Assembly (NCBI GenBank): GCA_028456385.1
Contig: JALNQF010000717.1
Span: 1-15,776, forward strand
DNA length: 15,776 nucleotides
From: Ophiosphaerella korrae
Taxonomy: Eukaryota; Ascomycota; Dothideomycetes; Pleosporales; Phaeosphaeriaceae
Direction of reading: 5' to 3'
Of this stretch, positions 7,173-15,776 are shown one piece after another. Positions within the stretch are counted from its first letter, which is position 1, and each line of letters begins with the position of its first letter. Below the pieces are notes generated by a model, which did not search any database, was not told the DNA's origin, and saw only the letters and a program-made list of their open reading frames with translations. The position numbers and the translations under genes are program-made.

Positions 7173-10170
7173 CTAGTTTTATAAAGATCTTTGTTTTTTA
7201 TAACTTACTCTATATTTTATCTATTTATAGTAAAGAGTATTAGTTTTTATTTATAATTACGTTAGTTTTTCTAAAATCTATATAAAGTCTTTTATTACTT
7301 ATTCCTTTTTTATCTATAAATATAAGGCTATATACTACTAAAGATTTAGATTCCTATATCTATTCTTTTTTAATTGCGTTTTTAATAAATATTTATTTAA
7401 TCTTAGATTCTTCTTCTATTTTTCTATAGACTAGGCTTTATCTTACGTCTTTATCTTCTTTTAAGTCTATTACTAGGTCCTATAGCTAATATTCTAGAAG
7501 ATAATCTTTAGGTTCTATAAGTTGTTTTTCCTATTTCTTGTATTCTTTAGAGAATTCTCCTTTATAGGTGCCTATATTAGCTTTTAACGTATCTATCTTA
7601 TAGTAGTTAATTTCTCCTATTCTCTAATTAATATATAAGTTAGTTATCTATAACTATAGTATACCTAATATTATATCTTATTTATTATTAATTGTTGTTA
7701 TATCTATAACTATATTCTTAATTTCTAGTCTTTCTAGTTTTAATATTAAAAGTACTATCTTAAACCTAATAGGTTTTTAGAATAGTTTTCCTTTAATTAT
7801 ACTTAATTGTCGAGGGTATTTCTTTGTTATATAACTTATTCCTTAGTTTTCTACAAACTTTTTAAATATAAAGTTCTTTATAGCTCTACTATTAATTATA
7901 ATTTATACTTTCTATCTTTAGTATATACCTATTTTTATAACGTGTAGGCCTATTATACCTTATAGCTTTACTTACTTAGGTCTTTCTTTAAATTATTTAT
8001 TCTTCTAGAGCTATTATCTTATTTTATATTTATAATTCTTATATTTTAGATATTTATTAAATATATACTTATACTATAGCTATATTCCTTTAACGTATTC
8101 TTTAGATAGCTTAGGTCTAGGTCTAATTAATATATATTCTTTGTTAGAGATCTAAATTATCTCTTATCCTTTAATTTCTTTTATAAAGATTACCTTTATA
8201 TAGTCTTATCTTCTTTTAGGCTATATATAGTTTTATACTTTTTCTTCTTTATATAAGTAGTAATATATATTTAAATATAATACCTATGTAATTTTAATAT
8301 ATACTAAATATTCTAAGTTTATCTTTTCTTTATCTCCTTCCTAGTATCTATCTATACTAGGTTTTTTTATTACTAGGATATAGTATACTACTAGTACTTA
8401 TAGTATATAAGCTTTATTAATCTATTACGTTTTTCTTATAAGATACTACTATTCTCTTTATATAGGTATTCTACTTACTATAACTATATATTATTCTATC
8501 TATTATTAGAATATTATAAATTTTATTACTCTAAGATTATATTCTTTCTAGTCTTTATACGCTTCCTCTATACTTATAACTAGTAAGTATTTCTAAATAA
8601 ACTTCTAGTTTTTATTTTATTCTAATATATTTATTATTATATAGCTATTATAGCTATATATATTTAACTAGGTATACTCTATATCTCTTATATTAACTTA
8701 TCTCTTATCTCCTTTTATTTCTTTAGAAGTAACTATAGTAGTCTCTTTATCTTATACTAGTCCTTTAGCCTAGATTAATAGTACTAGGGGCTCTTCCCTT
8801 TTTAGATCTTCTACTAGTAAGTCTATTACGTATACTATTTCTTCTAGCTACGCTTTTATTCTACTTTCTTTTATTATAGCTACTCTATATCTCTATTTCT
8901 ATAAAAACTATACTACTTTCTATTTACTAGAAAGATATATATAATAGTTATTATTATAATAAAAGGTCTAGTAGAGTATTATATATTATACTTCTTTACT
9001 CCCTACTACTTTCTTTTAAGGTTTAGCTTATACTTATAGTACTTCTTTCTTCTTTTTAGTTATCTTTAACTAAGTTTCTTTATTTTTCTTAGGATCTTTA
9101 CTTCTATAGTCTTTTATAAAGTGTCTTAGTTTTCTATATTTATAATATACTATATCTTTTTTTAACTTTAATTAGTAGTTTTTTATATAGTAGCCTAGTT
9201 TACTATAGTTAAAGTATATAAAGTTTTTATTCTTCTTCTTTTTCTTATCTTTATTAGCGTTAAAGACTATAAGGTCTCCCTTGTTATAATTCTAGGTATA
9301 ACCTCTATATTTATTCTTCCTCTACTCTTAAAGGTCGTTGTTAATTTATATTACCTATTACTTTAAAGCCTCTAATATTCTTAGTTTTTCTATATAAATT
9401 ATTTTATATTAAATCTTTAAGTTTAGTCCTTATTTAAATTATAATATTAAAGCTAACTCGTTCTATTCTATATTTTATAATAGTTATTTAAATTATAATA
9501 TATATTTTAAAATACTCTAGCTTTGTATAAGCTTTTCTAACTATTCTTTAGCTTATTAGGTAACGTCTATATCTCTAAACGCTACTCTTATTCGTCTAGT
9601 AAAGTATTTATAACTTCTAAAAATAGCTTTTATCTTATCCTTCTAGGTTATTAGGGCGTACGTTATATAGTCTATCTAGTAAGGTTTAAACTATCTTATT
9701 ATATTTTCTTTAAGGTATATTCTAATATATATTACCTTCTTTTCTTTTATATTAAAGTATAGTACTTATATATCTATCTAGAGTTATACTAAAGCTATAA
9801 AAGGTCTTAGTTTCTCTCTTATCTTATTAAACTTTTTAAAGATAAGTATCTTTAGTAGTTTCTTTATTGTACTTATCTCTAGGCGTTATATAATTAGTTC
9901 TATTTAATTTTATCCTTTAATAATAGCTTTAATCTATACCTTGTTTTATTTTGCGTATTCTTAGAGTTCCTTATTCTAGGTTTCTAAGGCGTTAATTACT
10001 ATTTTTATATCTTCCTTTTTAGAGATTAAGTTATTTATATAGTTTTTAATATCCTTCTATACTATATTATCTAACTTATAACTACTTATAAGTACTTTAG
10101 CTATTCTTTTAGTTAAACTTTCTACTATTATATTAGCTAGACTATACACTACGTACGCTTTACTTCTTAC
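7173..10170 (-). pseudogene. Fused gag-pol pseudogene of B (gag, two CCHC knuckles, protease, RT start)
   Basis: One minus-strand frame (codons whose lowest base is 1 modulo 3) holds every recognisable motif, so gag and pol were probably a single polyprotein. The first knuckle at 9216-9175 reads Y-F-N-Y-S-K-L-G-Y-Y-I-K-N-Y and the second at 9147-9106 reads Y-Y-K-Y-R-K-L-R-H-F-I-K-D-Y. Both have exact CX2CX4HX4C spacing with every Cys now Tyr; the His remains only in the second. The protease signature at about 7896-7855 reads I-I-N-S-R-A-I-K-N-F-I for an expected I-I-D-S-G-A-T-K-N-F-I. RT begins near 7330 with Y-I-D-F-R-K-T-N at 7284-7261 and stops at K-I-F-I-K-L, just at the catalytic Asp. 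The gag start codon is not identifiable because ATG before A or G has been destroyed. Confidence 0.85.
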
Positions 10171-10189
10171 AATAACTAAATTAGTAAGG

Positions 10190-10654
10190 TGTAATAGTAT
10201 TACTAGAGTTAACTCCTAGTACCTATAAGTTATTAGTAGATTATAAGATAATAATAAAAGCTTGTATAGGGATCTATAATAACTATAAATAATAGAAGAT
10301 ATTTTATAACTATCTTGTATTAGCGTTCTATAGTTAAAGGATTAAATTACTAATACTATCCTAATAATATATATTATTACTAACTATATACCTAGGTTTC
10401 TTAGGTAACTTTATACTTTATATTTACTAAGATTATAAATTATAAATTTATTACGTACTTAACTTTATACTTTGTATTTACTAAGATCGCGAATTATAAA
10501 TCTATTACGTGTCTCTATTATAGTTAGTCTTTTAGTCTAGTTTATTTTCCTATAGATTATATGTATTGTTATTACCTATAATAGGGCTAATTAGTTCGAA
10601 TTAGTTTTCTCTTGTTATAGCTATAATAGAAATACAAGGAATATAGTATATAAT
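10190..10654 (-). repeat. 5' LTR of element B (outer end uncertain)
   Basis: A direct repeat of about 190 bp or more is shared between 10190-10394 and 15505-15711 in the same orientation, with near identity across GATCTATAATAACTATAAAT and the following 100 bp. The inner edge is set at TG (10190-10191), the complement of a terminal CA, because alignment with the second copy starts there and gag-like sequence follows. The outer edge is either the native LTR end or the point where A2 inserted; the LTR of A2 starts at 10655. A primer-binding site should lie just left of 10190, but mutation prevents matching it to a tRNA. Confidence 0.68.
10407..10512. repeat. 54-bp tandem duplication inside the B LTR
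   Basis: AACTTTATACTTT begins at 10407 and again at 10461, and each unit continues through TTTACTAAGAT, an AATTATAAAT block and TTACGT. The second unit keeps GATCGCGAATT where the first has GATTATAAATT, so it preserves more of the original sequence. The partial B LTR at the window end shows a related ATAGATTATAGATTA version, so the segment varies between LTR copies. Confidence 0.8.
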
Positions 10655-10746
10655 TATAAGGTAGACTTTATACAAGATAACTTAATAAGGTAGTTTTAAT
10701 AATTAACTAAAAAGAGTAAATAGTAGATAAAGCTATCTAAGTAAGT

Positions 10747-10766
10747 ACTAGGTATATATACCTAGT
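10747..10766 (-). promoter_or_regulatory. TATA palindrome of the A2 LTR
   Basis: It is identical over 20 bases to the palindrome at 7061-7080. It contains no CpA or TpG, so its conservation says nothing about selection after insertion. Confidence 0.45.
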
Positions 10767-10805
10767 AGCTTACTAAGCGCTAACTAAAAGTAGAAAGGTA
10801 GTTAA

Positions 10806-10932
10806 ATATTAGTAAGTTGTAAACTTACTAACATATTAGTAAGTTCGTAATATTAGTAAGTTTACAATATTAGTAAGTTTTATAATATTAGTAAGTTTAT
10901 AATATTAGTAAGTTATAAACTTACTAATATTA
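10806..10932 (-). repeat. Palindromic repeat array in the A2 LTR
   Basis: Read on the - strand it contains six forward copies of AACTTACTAATAT and two reverse copies. A1 has seven and three. The shorter array accounts for the shorter LTR. ACAT has become ATAT in almost every unit, which weakens the palindromes. Confidence 0.85.
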
Positions 10933-10972
10933 GTATAAAAATAAGAGATATAAGGAATAACTTCTTTATACG

Positions 10973-10985
10973 TCTCTCTCCTTTT
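10973..10985 (-). other. Polypurine tract of A2
   Basis: On the - strand this reads AAAAGGAGAGAGA, two bases before the LTR start. It has the same length and place as the tract at 6816-6828. Confidence 0.8.
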
Positions 10986-10989
10986 AAAG

Positions 10990-11590
10990 AGTAAATTCCT
11001 AGAGCTTAAAAAAGGCTCTAATTAACTAATAATACCTATTAAGTAGTAGTAGTAGTAGCTAGAGTTAATAAAGTTAACTATTTTTAGAGTTAAAATTATT
11101 ATTTATAGAGTATAGAGCTAAGGTTTTTACTAATTTTAGTATAAAATTAAGACTTACGCAACTTCTATATATAAAATATATTAACTATAAATTCTTTTTT
11201 ACTACTTTTACTTTACGCTAATAAAATTAAACCTAAAAGTATTTATATATAGTATAAGGAAAAGTAAAGTTAATACTACTAAGTAACTTAATAGCGCTAG
11301 ATCTCTATATAAGTACTTACTATAGATATAAGCTTTGTAATAAGTAGGTTCGTTAATATAAAGGACCTAGTAAGCCTAATATTTATAAGTATTAGAGAGT
11401 AGGCAGCGTAGAGTAGCTCTAGCTAGGAATTTAGTAGCTAGTTATAAATTCTATAATAGTAAACTAGACCTACGCGTAACTAGTTATAAGAGAGCGTAGT
11501 AGTTATAGCTATAGTAGTAAAGCTAGCTAAAGTAAACTATTCCTACTATTTTTACACTATAATTTAGCTTTAGCTAGTAGTAAAGTTTTC
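10990..11590 (-). other. A2 non-coding 3' region
   Basis: This is the inverted match of 6178-6815 and holds no recognisable gene. The (TAG)n microsatellite lies at about 11043-11058. GC-rich stretches of A1 are much eroded, although ACCTACGCGTAACTAGTTA-like sequence near 11465 remains. Nothing foreign appears to be inserted. Confidence 0.65.
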
Positions 11591-11882
11591 TAATTGTACT
11601 TTAAAGGGCTTTTTTTATACTTACTAATAGCTAAAGTACTTTACTAGGTTATATTTTTATTAAGCTCTATTTTAGGTATATAGTTAGTATTTTAAGCTTC
11701 TCTAGGTAGTTCTAGTAAAAGTTAAAGGTAGTAATTACGCCTTAGAGAGAGCTTTTTTTATACCTATTAGTAAGTTAAGATACTCTAATAAGTTACGTCT
11801 TTATTAAGGCTCTATTTTTTAGGTATACGTAGAGTTAGTAGTTTAGCTTTCTTTAAGTAGTTCTAGTAAAAGTTAAAAGTAG
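11591..11882 (-). repeat. About 150-bp tandem duplication at the A2 pol 3' end
   Basis: GTTAAAGGTAG ending at 11731 and GTTAAAAGTAG ending at 11882 mark the starts of the two units on the - strand, a period of 151 bp against 149 bp in A1. Its presence in both copies dates the duplication before the copies separated. Confidence 0.85.
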
Positions 11883-14800
11883 CTTTATATTTTATAAATT
11901 CTTTTACTAGCTTTTATATAGGTTTATTATAGCTAGTCTAGTAGACTAAGTAGTACTATCTTACGTATTTTCTACACTCTTTAAAGTATACGTCTAAAAT
12001 AGCTTCTACTAGGTATTCTTTATATATACTACTAGTTTCTTTATTAGTAATAATAATAGAGATTAGCTATAGTAGGTCTTAGTCTAGTAAAAGCTTTTAA
12101 TCCTTAGAGCGCAAGAGTTTTAAAAAGAAGACTAAGAATATACCTTTACTTAGTATCTCTTAGAGTAGTACTAGCTTATATACTCTACTATTGTAGATAA
12201 CTCTTTTAATAGAGTATAGGCCTACTTATTAGTAGTCTAATTTTAGAGTTAGCTAAGTAGTTCTCTAATTAGCTATACTAATATAAGCTTAGTTACTAAC
12301 TTTATATACTAGTTTACTTTAGTAAAAAGTATTAGCTTAAGCTACTTACTTTTATTATACTTAGAGTATTTTTTCTTTAAAGTAAGCTACTAGGTTACTA
12401 TAAGTATTAAGTAGCTTATTAGCTTATATATATTAGTTATATTAAGCTAGGTTTAGTTAATCTTTATTATTTTTACTAGGGTGTATACTACTATAAAGGT
12501 AATACCCTAGATCTATAAGAAATAGAGTTATCCTAATAGATATATTAATAGTATTATTTACCTAGAACTTAGCTATATATAGCTAGGCTACCTAGTTATC
12601 TTATATATAGTTAATATATTACCTTAGAAAGATCTCTAAGGCTTAATTTGCTTACTTAGTTTAGCTATTAGTTTCTAAGTAGTACGTAGTTAAGAGCTTT
12701 TATATAATATAGAGGCGTTTATATATATAGTACTAAAATTAGCTAATAAAAGTTATCTCTCTATTAAATATAATATTTATTAGGACTCTATAAAGCTTAA
12801 AAATAGATATAAAATATTAAGTAGCTTCTTTAAGTTTTAGGAACTTATAAGAGAAGAAATAGCGTCTTTTTATAAGATAGTAGTAAATTACTAAGATATA
12901 TTTATAAATCTAGCTACTATTTTTACTAGTTAGTAAGGCTTAGATATAGTCTACTAAGATATTAGTCTAAGGTACGTAGAGAATTAGTATAAGTTAGAAG
13001 TAACTAAGTTTACTATCTTATAAGTTCTTTATATAGTAGTAGATTAGGTATATATTATAAAATTACTTAATAGCTTAGAATATCTTAAGCTAATAATAGT
13101 ACTTATATATTAGATATAGTGTACTATAGAGTTTTTTATAGCCTACTAACTAATAGTTATAGTATAAATTAAAGATTTAGTAGTATAGATAGGCGTTTAA
13201 GGAGATATATAGACGCGTTTTATTAACCTAAAAGTACTTTTCTTTCTCTAATCTAGTAAAGCTAATATTAGTATATAAAAAGTAGTATCTTACTTTATAG
13301 AAAGCTTTTATTAGTTTTTATTATCTACTATCTATAGTAGTAAATATAGCTTAAGCTACGTAGTCTTCTAAGTACGCTATATCTAGTAATTCTTCTATTA
13401 GGCGTAGGTTAATAATATATAGTAAGAGTTCTAGGTCTAGTTCTCTATTATAAAGTAGTAGAAAATCTTCTAGTAGGTTTACTAATTTAGGTTTTATTCT
13501 TATAATATAGTAAAGGTAGGTATATACTATAGTAGCTTATTCTAGCGTAAATTTATCTAGCTTTTATAGGTCTATAAGGCTTAGAGTGTAAATTACTATA
13601 TCTAGTGTAGGTTTTACGCCTAAGGCTAGGACTTAAGAGCTTAGGATAATTTAGTTAGCTCCTAATACTTATAGATTAAAATTATCTATAGAGTAATCTT
13701 ATAGTTAGTAGCTTAGGGCGTTTATAACCTTGTTTATATTACTAGGTACGTATTTAATATAGAAATTAAATTAGGATAAGAATAATAACTAGTAGGCCTA
13801 GTAGTAATTAAGCTTTTTAGTTATTATAAAGGTTTCTAAATTATAGTAGTCTATTATAACGTAGATTGTATATAAACTACTTATAAGCTTTAGTTTCTAT
13901 TTTTTAAATACTTAGATTATAGCTATAAGTTCTAGGTTGTAGATATTATAATTATATTCTACTAGGGTGTATTTTTTTAAGAAGAAGCTAACTAGCTATT
14001 AGATTCTATCTTAGTTTAGTTAGCTTATTACTCTACCTAAAGCTTACCTAGAGGTATTAGTTTAGATATAGATTAGTTTTAAGGAGTTAAAGTAAAGTAA
14101 GACTATACCTAGCTAGAAAGTAGCTTTTAGTTTATTAAAGGCGTCTATATATTCTTAAGTAATTATAAAGGGCTTATACTAAGTCTTTTAAAAGAGTAGC
14201 CTATCTCTTTTAGTAAGTTTAGTAATAACCTTAGACTTAATTAACTTAGTAAGTAGTAAAGTAAGGCTTAAGTAATCCTTAATAAAGTACTAAAGAAATC
14301 TAGTATAGCCTAAAAAGGCTAGGACTTCTTTAGTAGTCTTTAGTATTTCTTACTCTTAGATAGCTTTAACTTTAGAGGAATCTATTATAATTCTTTTATT
14401 AGAGATAATTATACTTAAAAACTTAACTAAAGTAGTATAGAGGCTAGATTTTTTAAGGTCTACGTAGAAGCCTTACTCTTTTAGTTATATAAGTACTTTA
14501 TAAACGTACTAAATATAGTCTATTTTATTATTAGAGTATATTAAGACGTTATCTATATATATAGTATAGAAGTTATCTAAATATTCTAGTAAGGCTAAGT
14601 TAATAGCGCGCTAAAAGGTAGCTAGTATATTAGTAAAGCTAAAGGGTACTACCTTATAAGTATATATACTAAAGTAAGTAATAAATATAGTTAGCTATTC
14701 TAAATTTAAAGTAATATATAAGTAGTAAAAAGCGTATATTACGTTAAATTTAGAGAAAATCTTTACTTTATTTAGGTAGGCTAGTATTTCCCTAAAGAAT

Positions 14801-15504
14801 AGAATAAGGTACTAGTCTTTAATAGTAGATTTATTTAGCTTGTAGTAGTTTACGTAAACTTATAAGCTACTATCTAGTTTAGCTATAATTAGTAGGTTAT
14901 TTCTAGCTAAGGAGCTGTATTTACTAATAAAGCTCTTACCTTCTATTTCTTAGATATATTTCTAGATTACTTTATTTTATTTTCTAGTAAAAAAGTAAAG
15001 TTTAGTGTTTAGGATTTTTACGCTAGGTTTAAAAGTAATTTCTAGGTTATATAGCTTATAAAGAAGAAGTTTCTTAGTAGCTTTCTTATTAAAATAGAGT
15101 ATTAAGTCTTAATATAGTTAGAGTAGTTCTATAGATAAGATATCTTTAAGCTTTACTATAAGTAGTAGTTTATAAAATTATATATAATCTACTTCTCTAG
15201 CTACCTTATAGTAGTATACTAGTAGTAGTATTCTATCTAAAGTAAGTACTATAAGCGTATATCTACTTCTTTTAGTAAAGGCCTTAATTATATAATAACT
15301 AATAGTTTAAATATCTATTAATAAGTTCTATTTATACCTATTAGAGTACTTATTTAAGAGCTCTATAGAGGTAGATAATAGTTTAAGTACTAGCTTCTTT
15401 AAGGCTATAGTAGAGTAATATCTAAGTGCGCTATAGTATACTACTAAGGAGATTTTATTAGTTATCTAGTAGTACTATTAGTAGTAAGTATTAGAGAATA
15501 ATAC
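11735..15504 (-). pseudogene. pol pseudogene of A2 (partial protease to chromodomain)
   Basis: A single minus-strand frame (lowest codon base 1 modulo 3) carries the same domains as A1 pol from the end of the protease onward. RT motif A has Asn for Asp at 14745-14743, and the catalytic box reads Y-I-D-N at 14559-14548. RNase H has T-N at the active site (Asn at 14058-14056). Integrase keeps its first Asp at 12951-12949 but has Asn for the second at 12765-12763 and Lys for Glu at 12657-12655. Both Cys of the integrase zinc finger, retained in A1, are Tyr here. The chromodomain equivalent lies at about 11815-12025. The 5' part of pol and all of gag are absent from the window. No frame shift was found between the checked motifs. 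Confidence 0.9.
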
Positions 15505-15776
15505 TATAATAGGCCTCCTATTATTAACTATAAGTACCTATCTTATAAAAGTTAGTAGATTAAGAAGTAATAGTAAAAGCTTATATTAAGATCTATAATA
15601 ACTATAAATAATAGAAGATATTTTATAACTATCTTATACTAGCGTTCTATAGTTAAAGGATTAAATTACTAATACTATCTTAATAATATATATATTATAA
15701 ACTATATACTTATTGTAATCTATAATCTATAGTTACTAAGACTAATAGATTATAGATTATCTTAATCTATAATCTA
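15505..15776 (-). repeat. Partial LTR of a second B element, inserted in A2 pol
   Basis: From TATAATAG at 15505 (TG expected at the border) the sequence aligns without a gap to 10190 onward, then through the block GATCTATAATAACTATAAAT to about 15711; further on, TTACTAAGA and ATTATAGATTA still resemble the 54-bp units of the first LTR. Orientation is the same as B. It can be the 3' LTR of another minus-strand B copy lying right of the window, or a solo LTR. It replaces A2 sequence upstream of A position 2264. Confidence 0.75.
15716..15759. repeat. 15-bp perfect inverted repeat at the window end
   Basis: TAATCTATAATCTAT (15716-15730) is the reverse complement of 15745-15759, with a 14-base loop; TAATCTATAATCTA occurs again at 15763-15776. 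Since it is homologous to the 54-bp tandem units of the B LTR, it probably arose by mutation and duplication there. No U tract of terminator type follows. Confidence 0.7.

Larger units (their letters stand above)
7173..10654 (-). mobile_element. Element B: second, distinct gypsy-like retrotransposon, truncated in RT by A1
   Basis: Read on the - strand the order is LTR (10654-10190), gag with two zinc knuckles, protease, then the N-terminal part of RT, ending exactly where the LTR of A1 begins. The rest of B must lie beyond the 5' end of A1, outside the window. B differs from A in its LTR, in having two knuckles and in having gag and pol in a single frame. Mutation is heavy on both strands: CpA and TpG are scarce, and remaining ones are ACA, TGT or TGC. 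It is not functional. Confidence 0.85.
10655..10970 (-). repeat. 3' LTR of A2
   Basis: This is the inverted counterpart of the A1 LTR, bounded by its polypurine tract (10973-10985) on the right and by TATAAGGTAG at 10655-10664, where matching to A1 stops, on the left. It is about 316 bp long. Three TCA triplets kept in the A1 LTR (7022, 7108, 7121) are TTA on the same strand here. Confidence 0.8.
10655..15504 (-). mobile_element. Element A copy 2 (A2): inverted, 5'-truncated, heavily RIP-mutated
   Basis: The reverse complement matches A1 from about base 2264 (inside protease) to its LTR end at 7172. The match runs through all domains, the 149-bp duplication, the non-coding region, the polypurine tract and the LTR. 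Coordinates in the two copies sum to about 17,770 along pol, drifting to about 17,827 at the LTR end because of small length differences. A2 has lost most CpA sites that A1 retains; for example the ACA and GCA triplets near 4020-4050 of A1 are ATA or GTA here. Its 5' part is missing because a B LTR starts at 15505. The remainder of A2 may lie beyond that insertion. Confidence 0.93.

Noticed and set aside
10150..10190. A tRNA-matching primer-binding site next to the B LTR.
   Set aside because: The sequence is too mutated to match a specific tRNA 3' end by eye, so I leave it uncalled.
7173..10654. The spacer between the inverted A copies as a host gene or captured cargo.
   Set aside because: Two CCHC-spaced knuckles, a protease signature and an RT start in one minus-strand frame identify it as another retrotransposon.
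1..15776. A variant genetic code in which TAA and TAG are read as Gln, since frames are long and TGA is absent.
   Set aside because: TAG also stands where Trp is invariant, invariant Cys and His read as Tyr, and catalytic Asp reads as Asn. TGG is missing too. Mutation explains all of this; reassignment explains only part.
1..15776. Short open frames starting at ATG (for example at 5945) as separate small genes.
   Set aside because: They are short gaps between mutation-made stops, and the frames that carry homology are the retrotransposon ones.
15711..15776. A telomeric repeat at the right edge.
   Set aside because: The units are inverted as well as direct, AT-only in character, unlike TTAGGG-type fungal telomeres, and align with the B LTR.

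Overview
The window is AT-rich, contains no intact gene, and reads from end to end as decayed Ty3/gypsy-type LTR retrotransposons. The damage is C-to-T (G-to-A) change concentrated at CpA/TpG: in-frame TAA and TAG where Gln and Trp codons belong, Cys and His turned to Tyr, Asp to Asn, and Glu to Lys. This is the pattern of repeat-induced point mutation (RIP), so the likely source is an AT-rich, heterochromatic compartment of a filamentous ascomycete (Pezizomycotina). The species cannot be told from this sequence.

Layout. (1) 1-7172, + strand: element A, copy 1 (A1). It begins inside gag at the window edge. gag ends in a broken zinc knuckle and is followed, one frame back, by pol in the order protease, reverse transcriptase (RT), RNase H, integrase, chromodomain. 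A 149-bp tandem duplication follows, then about 630 bp of non-coding sequence, a polypurine tract and a 3' LTR of about 342 bp. The LTR carries a palindromic repeat array and a palindromic TATA motif. (2) 7173-10654, - strand: element B, a different gypsy-like family. Reading leftward it has a 5' LTR, then gag with two zinc knuckles, protease and the start of RT in one continuous frame. It is cut by the end of A1 at the catalytic RT aspartate codon. (3) 10655-15504, - strand: a second copy of A (A2), a more mutated inverted duplicate of the 3' two thirds of A1. (4) 15505-15776: part of a second B LTR, which interrupts the pol of A2; it ends in an AT-rich hairpin at the window edge.

A1 and A2 face each other with their 3' LTRs inward, making a pair of about 4.9-kb inverted repeats around a 3.5-kb B spacer. 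A sits inside B, and B sits inside A, so both families were active over overlapping periods.

The most striking global feature is one of composition. In my reading of the whole window there is no TGA or TGG triplet, while TGC and TGT persist; on the other strand TCA and CCA are nearly gone while ACA and GCA persist. The mutator therefore appears to have required a pyrimidine 5' of the target C. This rule explains why all stops are TAA or TAG, why Trp codons are absent, and why catalytic Asp and Glu codons preceded by T were lost at the same sites in both A copies. I found no host gene, tRNA, CRISPR array or new protein system. Coordinates for domains were derived by hand translation; outer domain edges are approximate.
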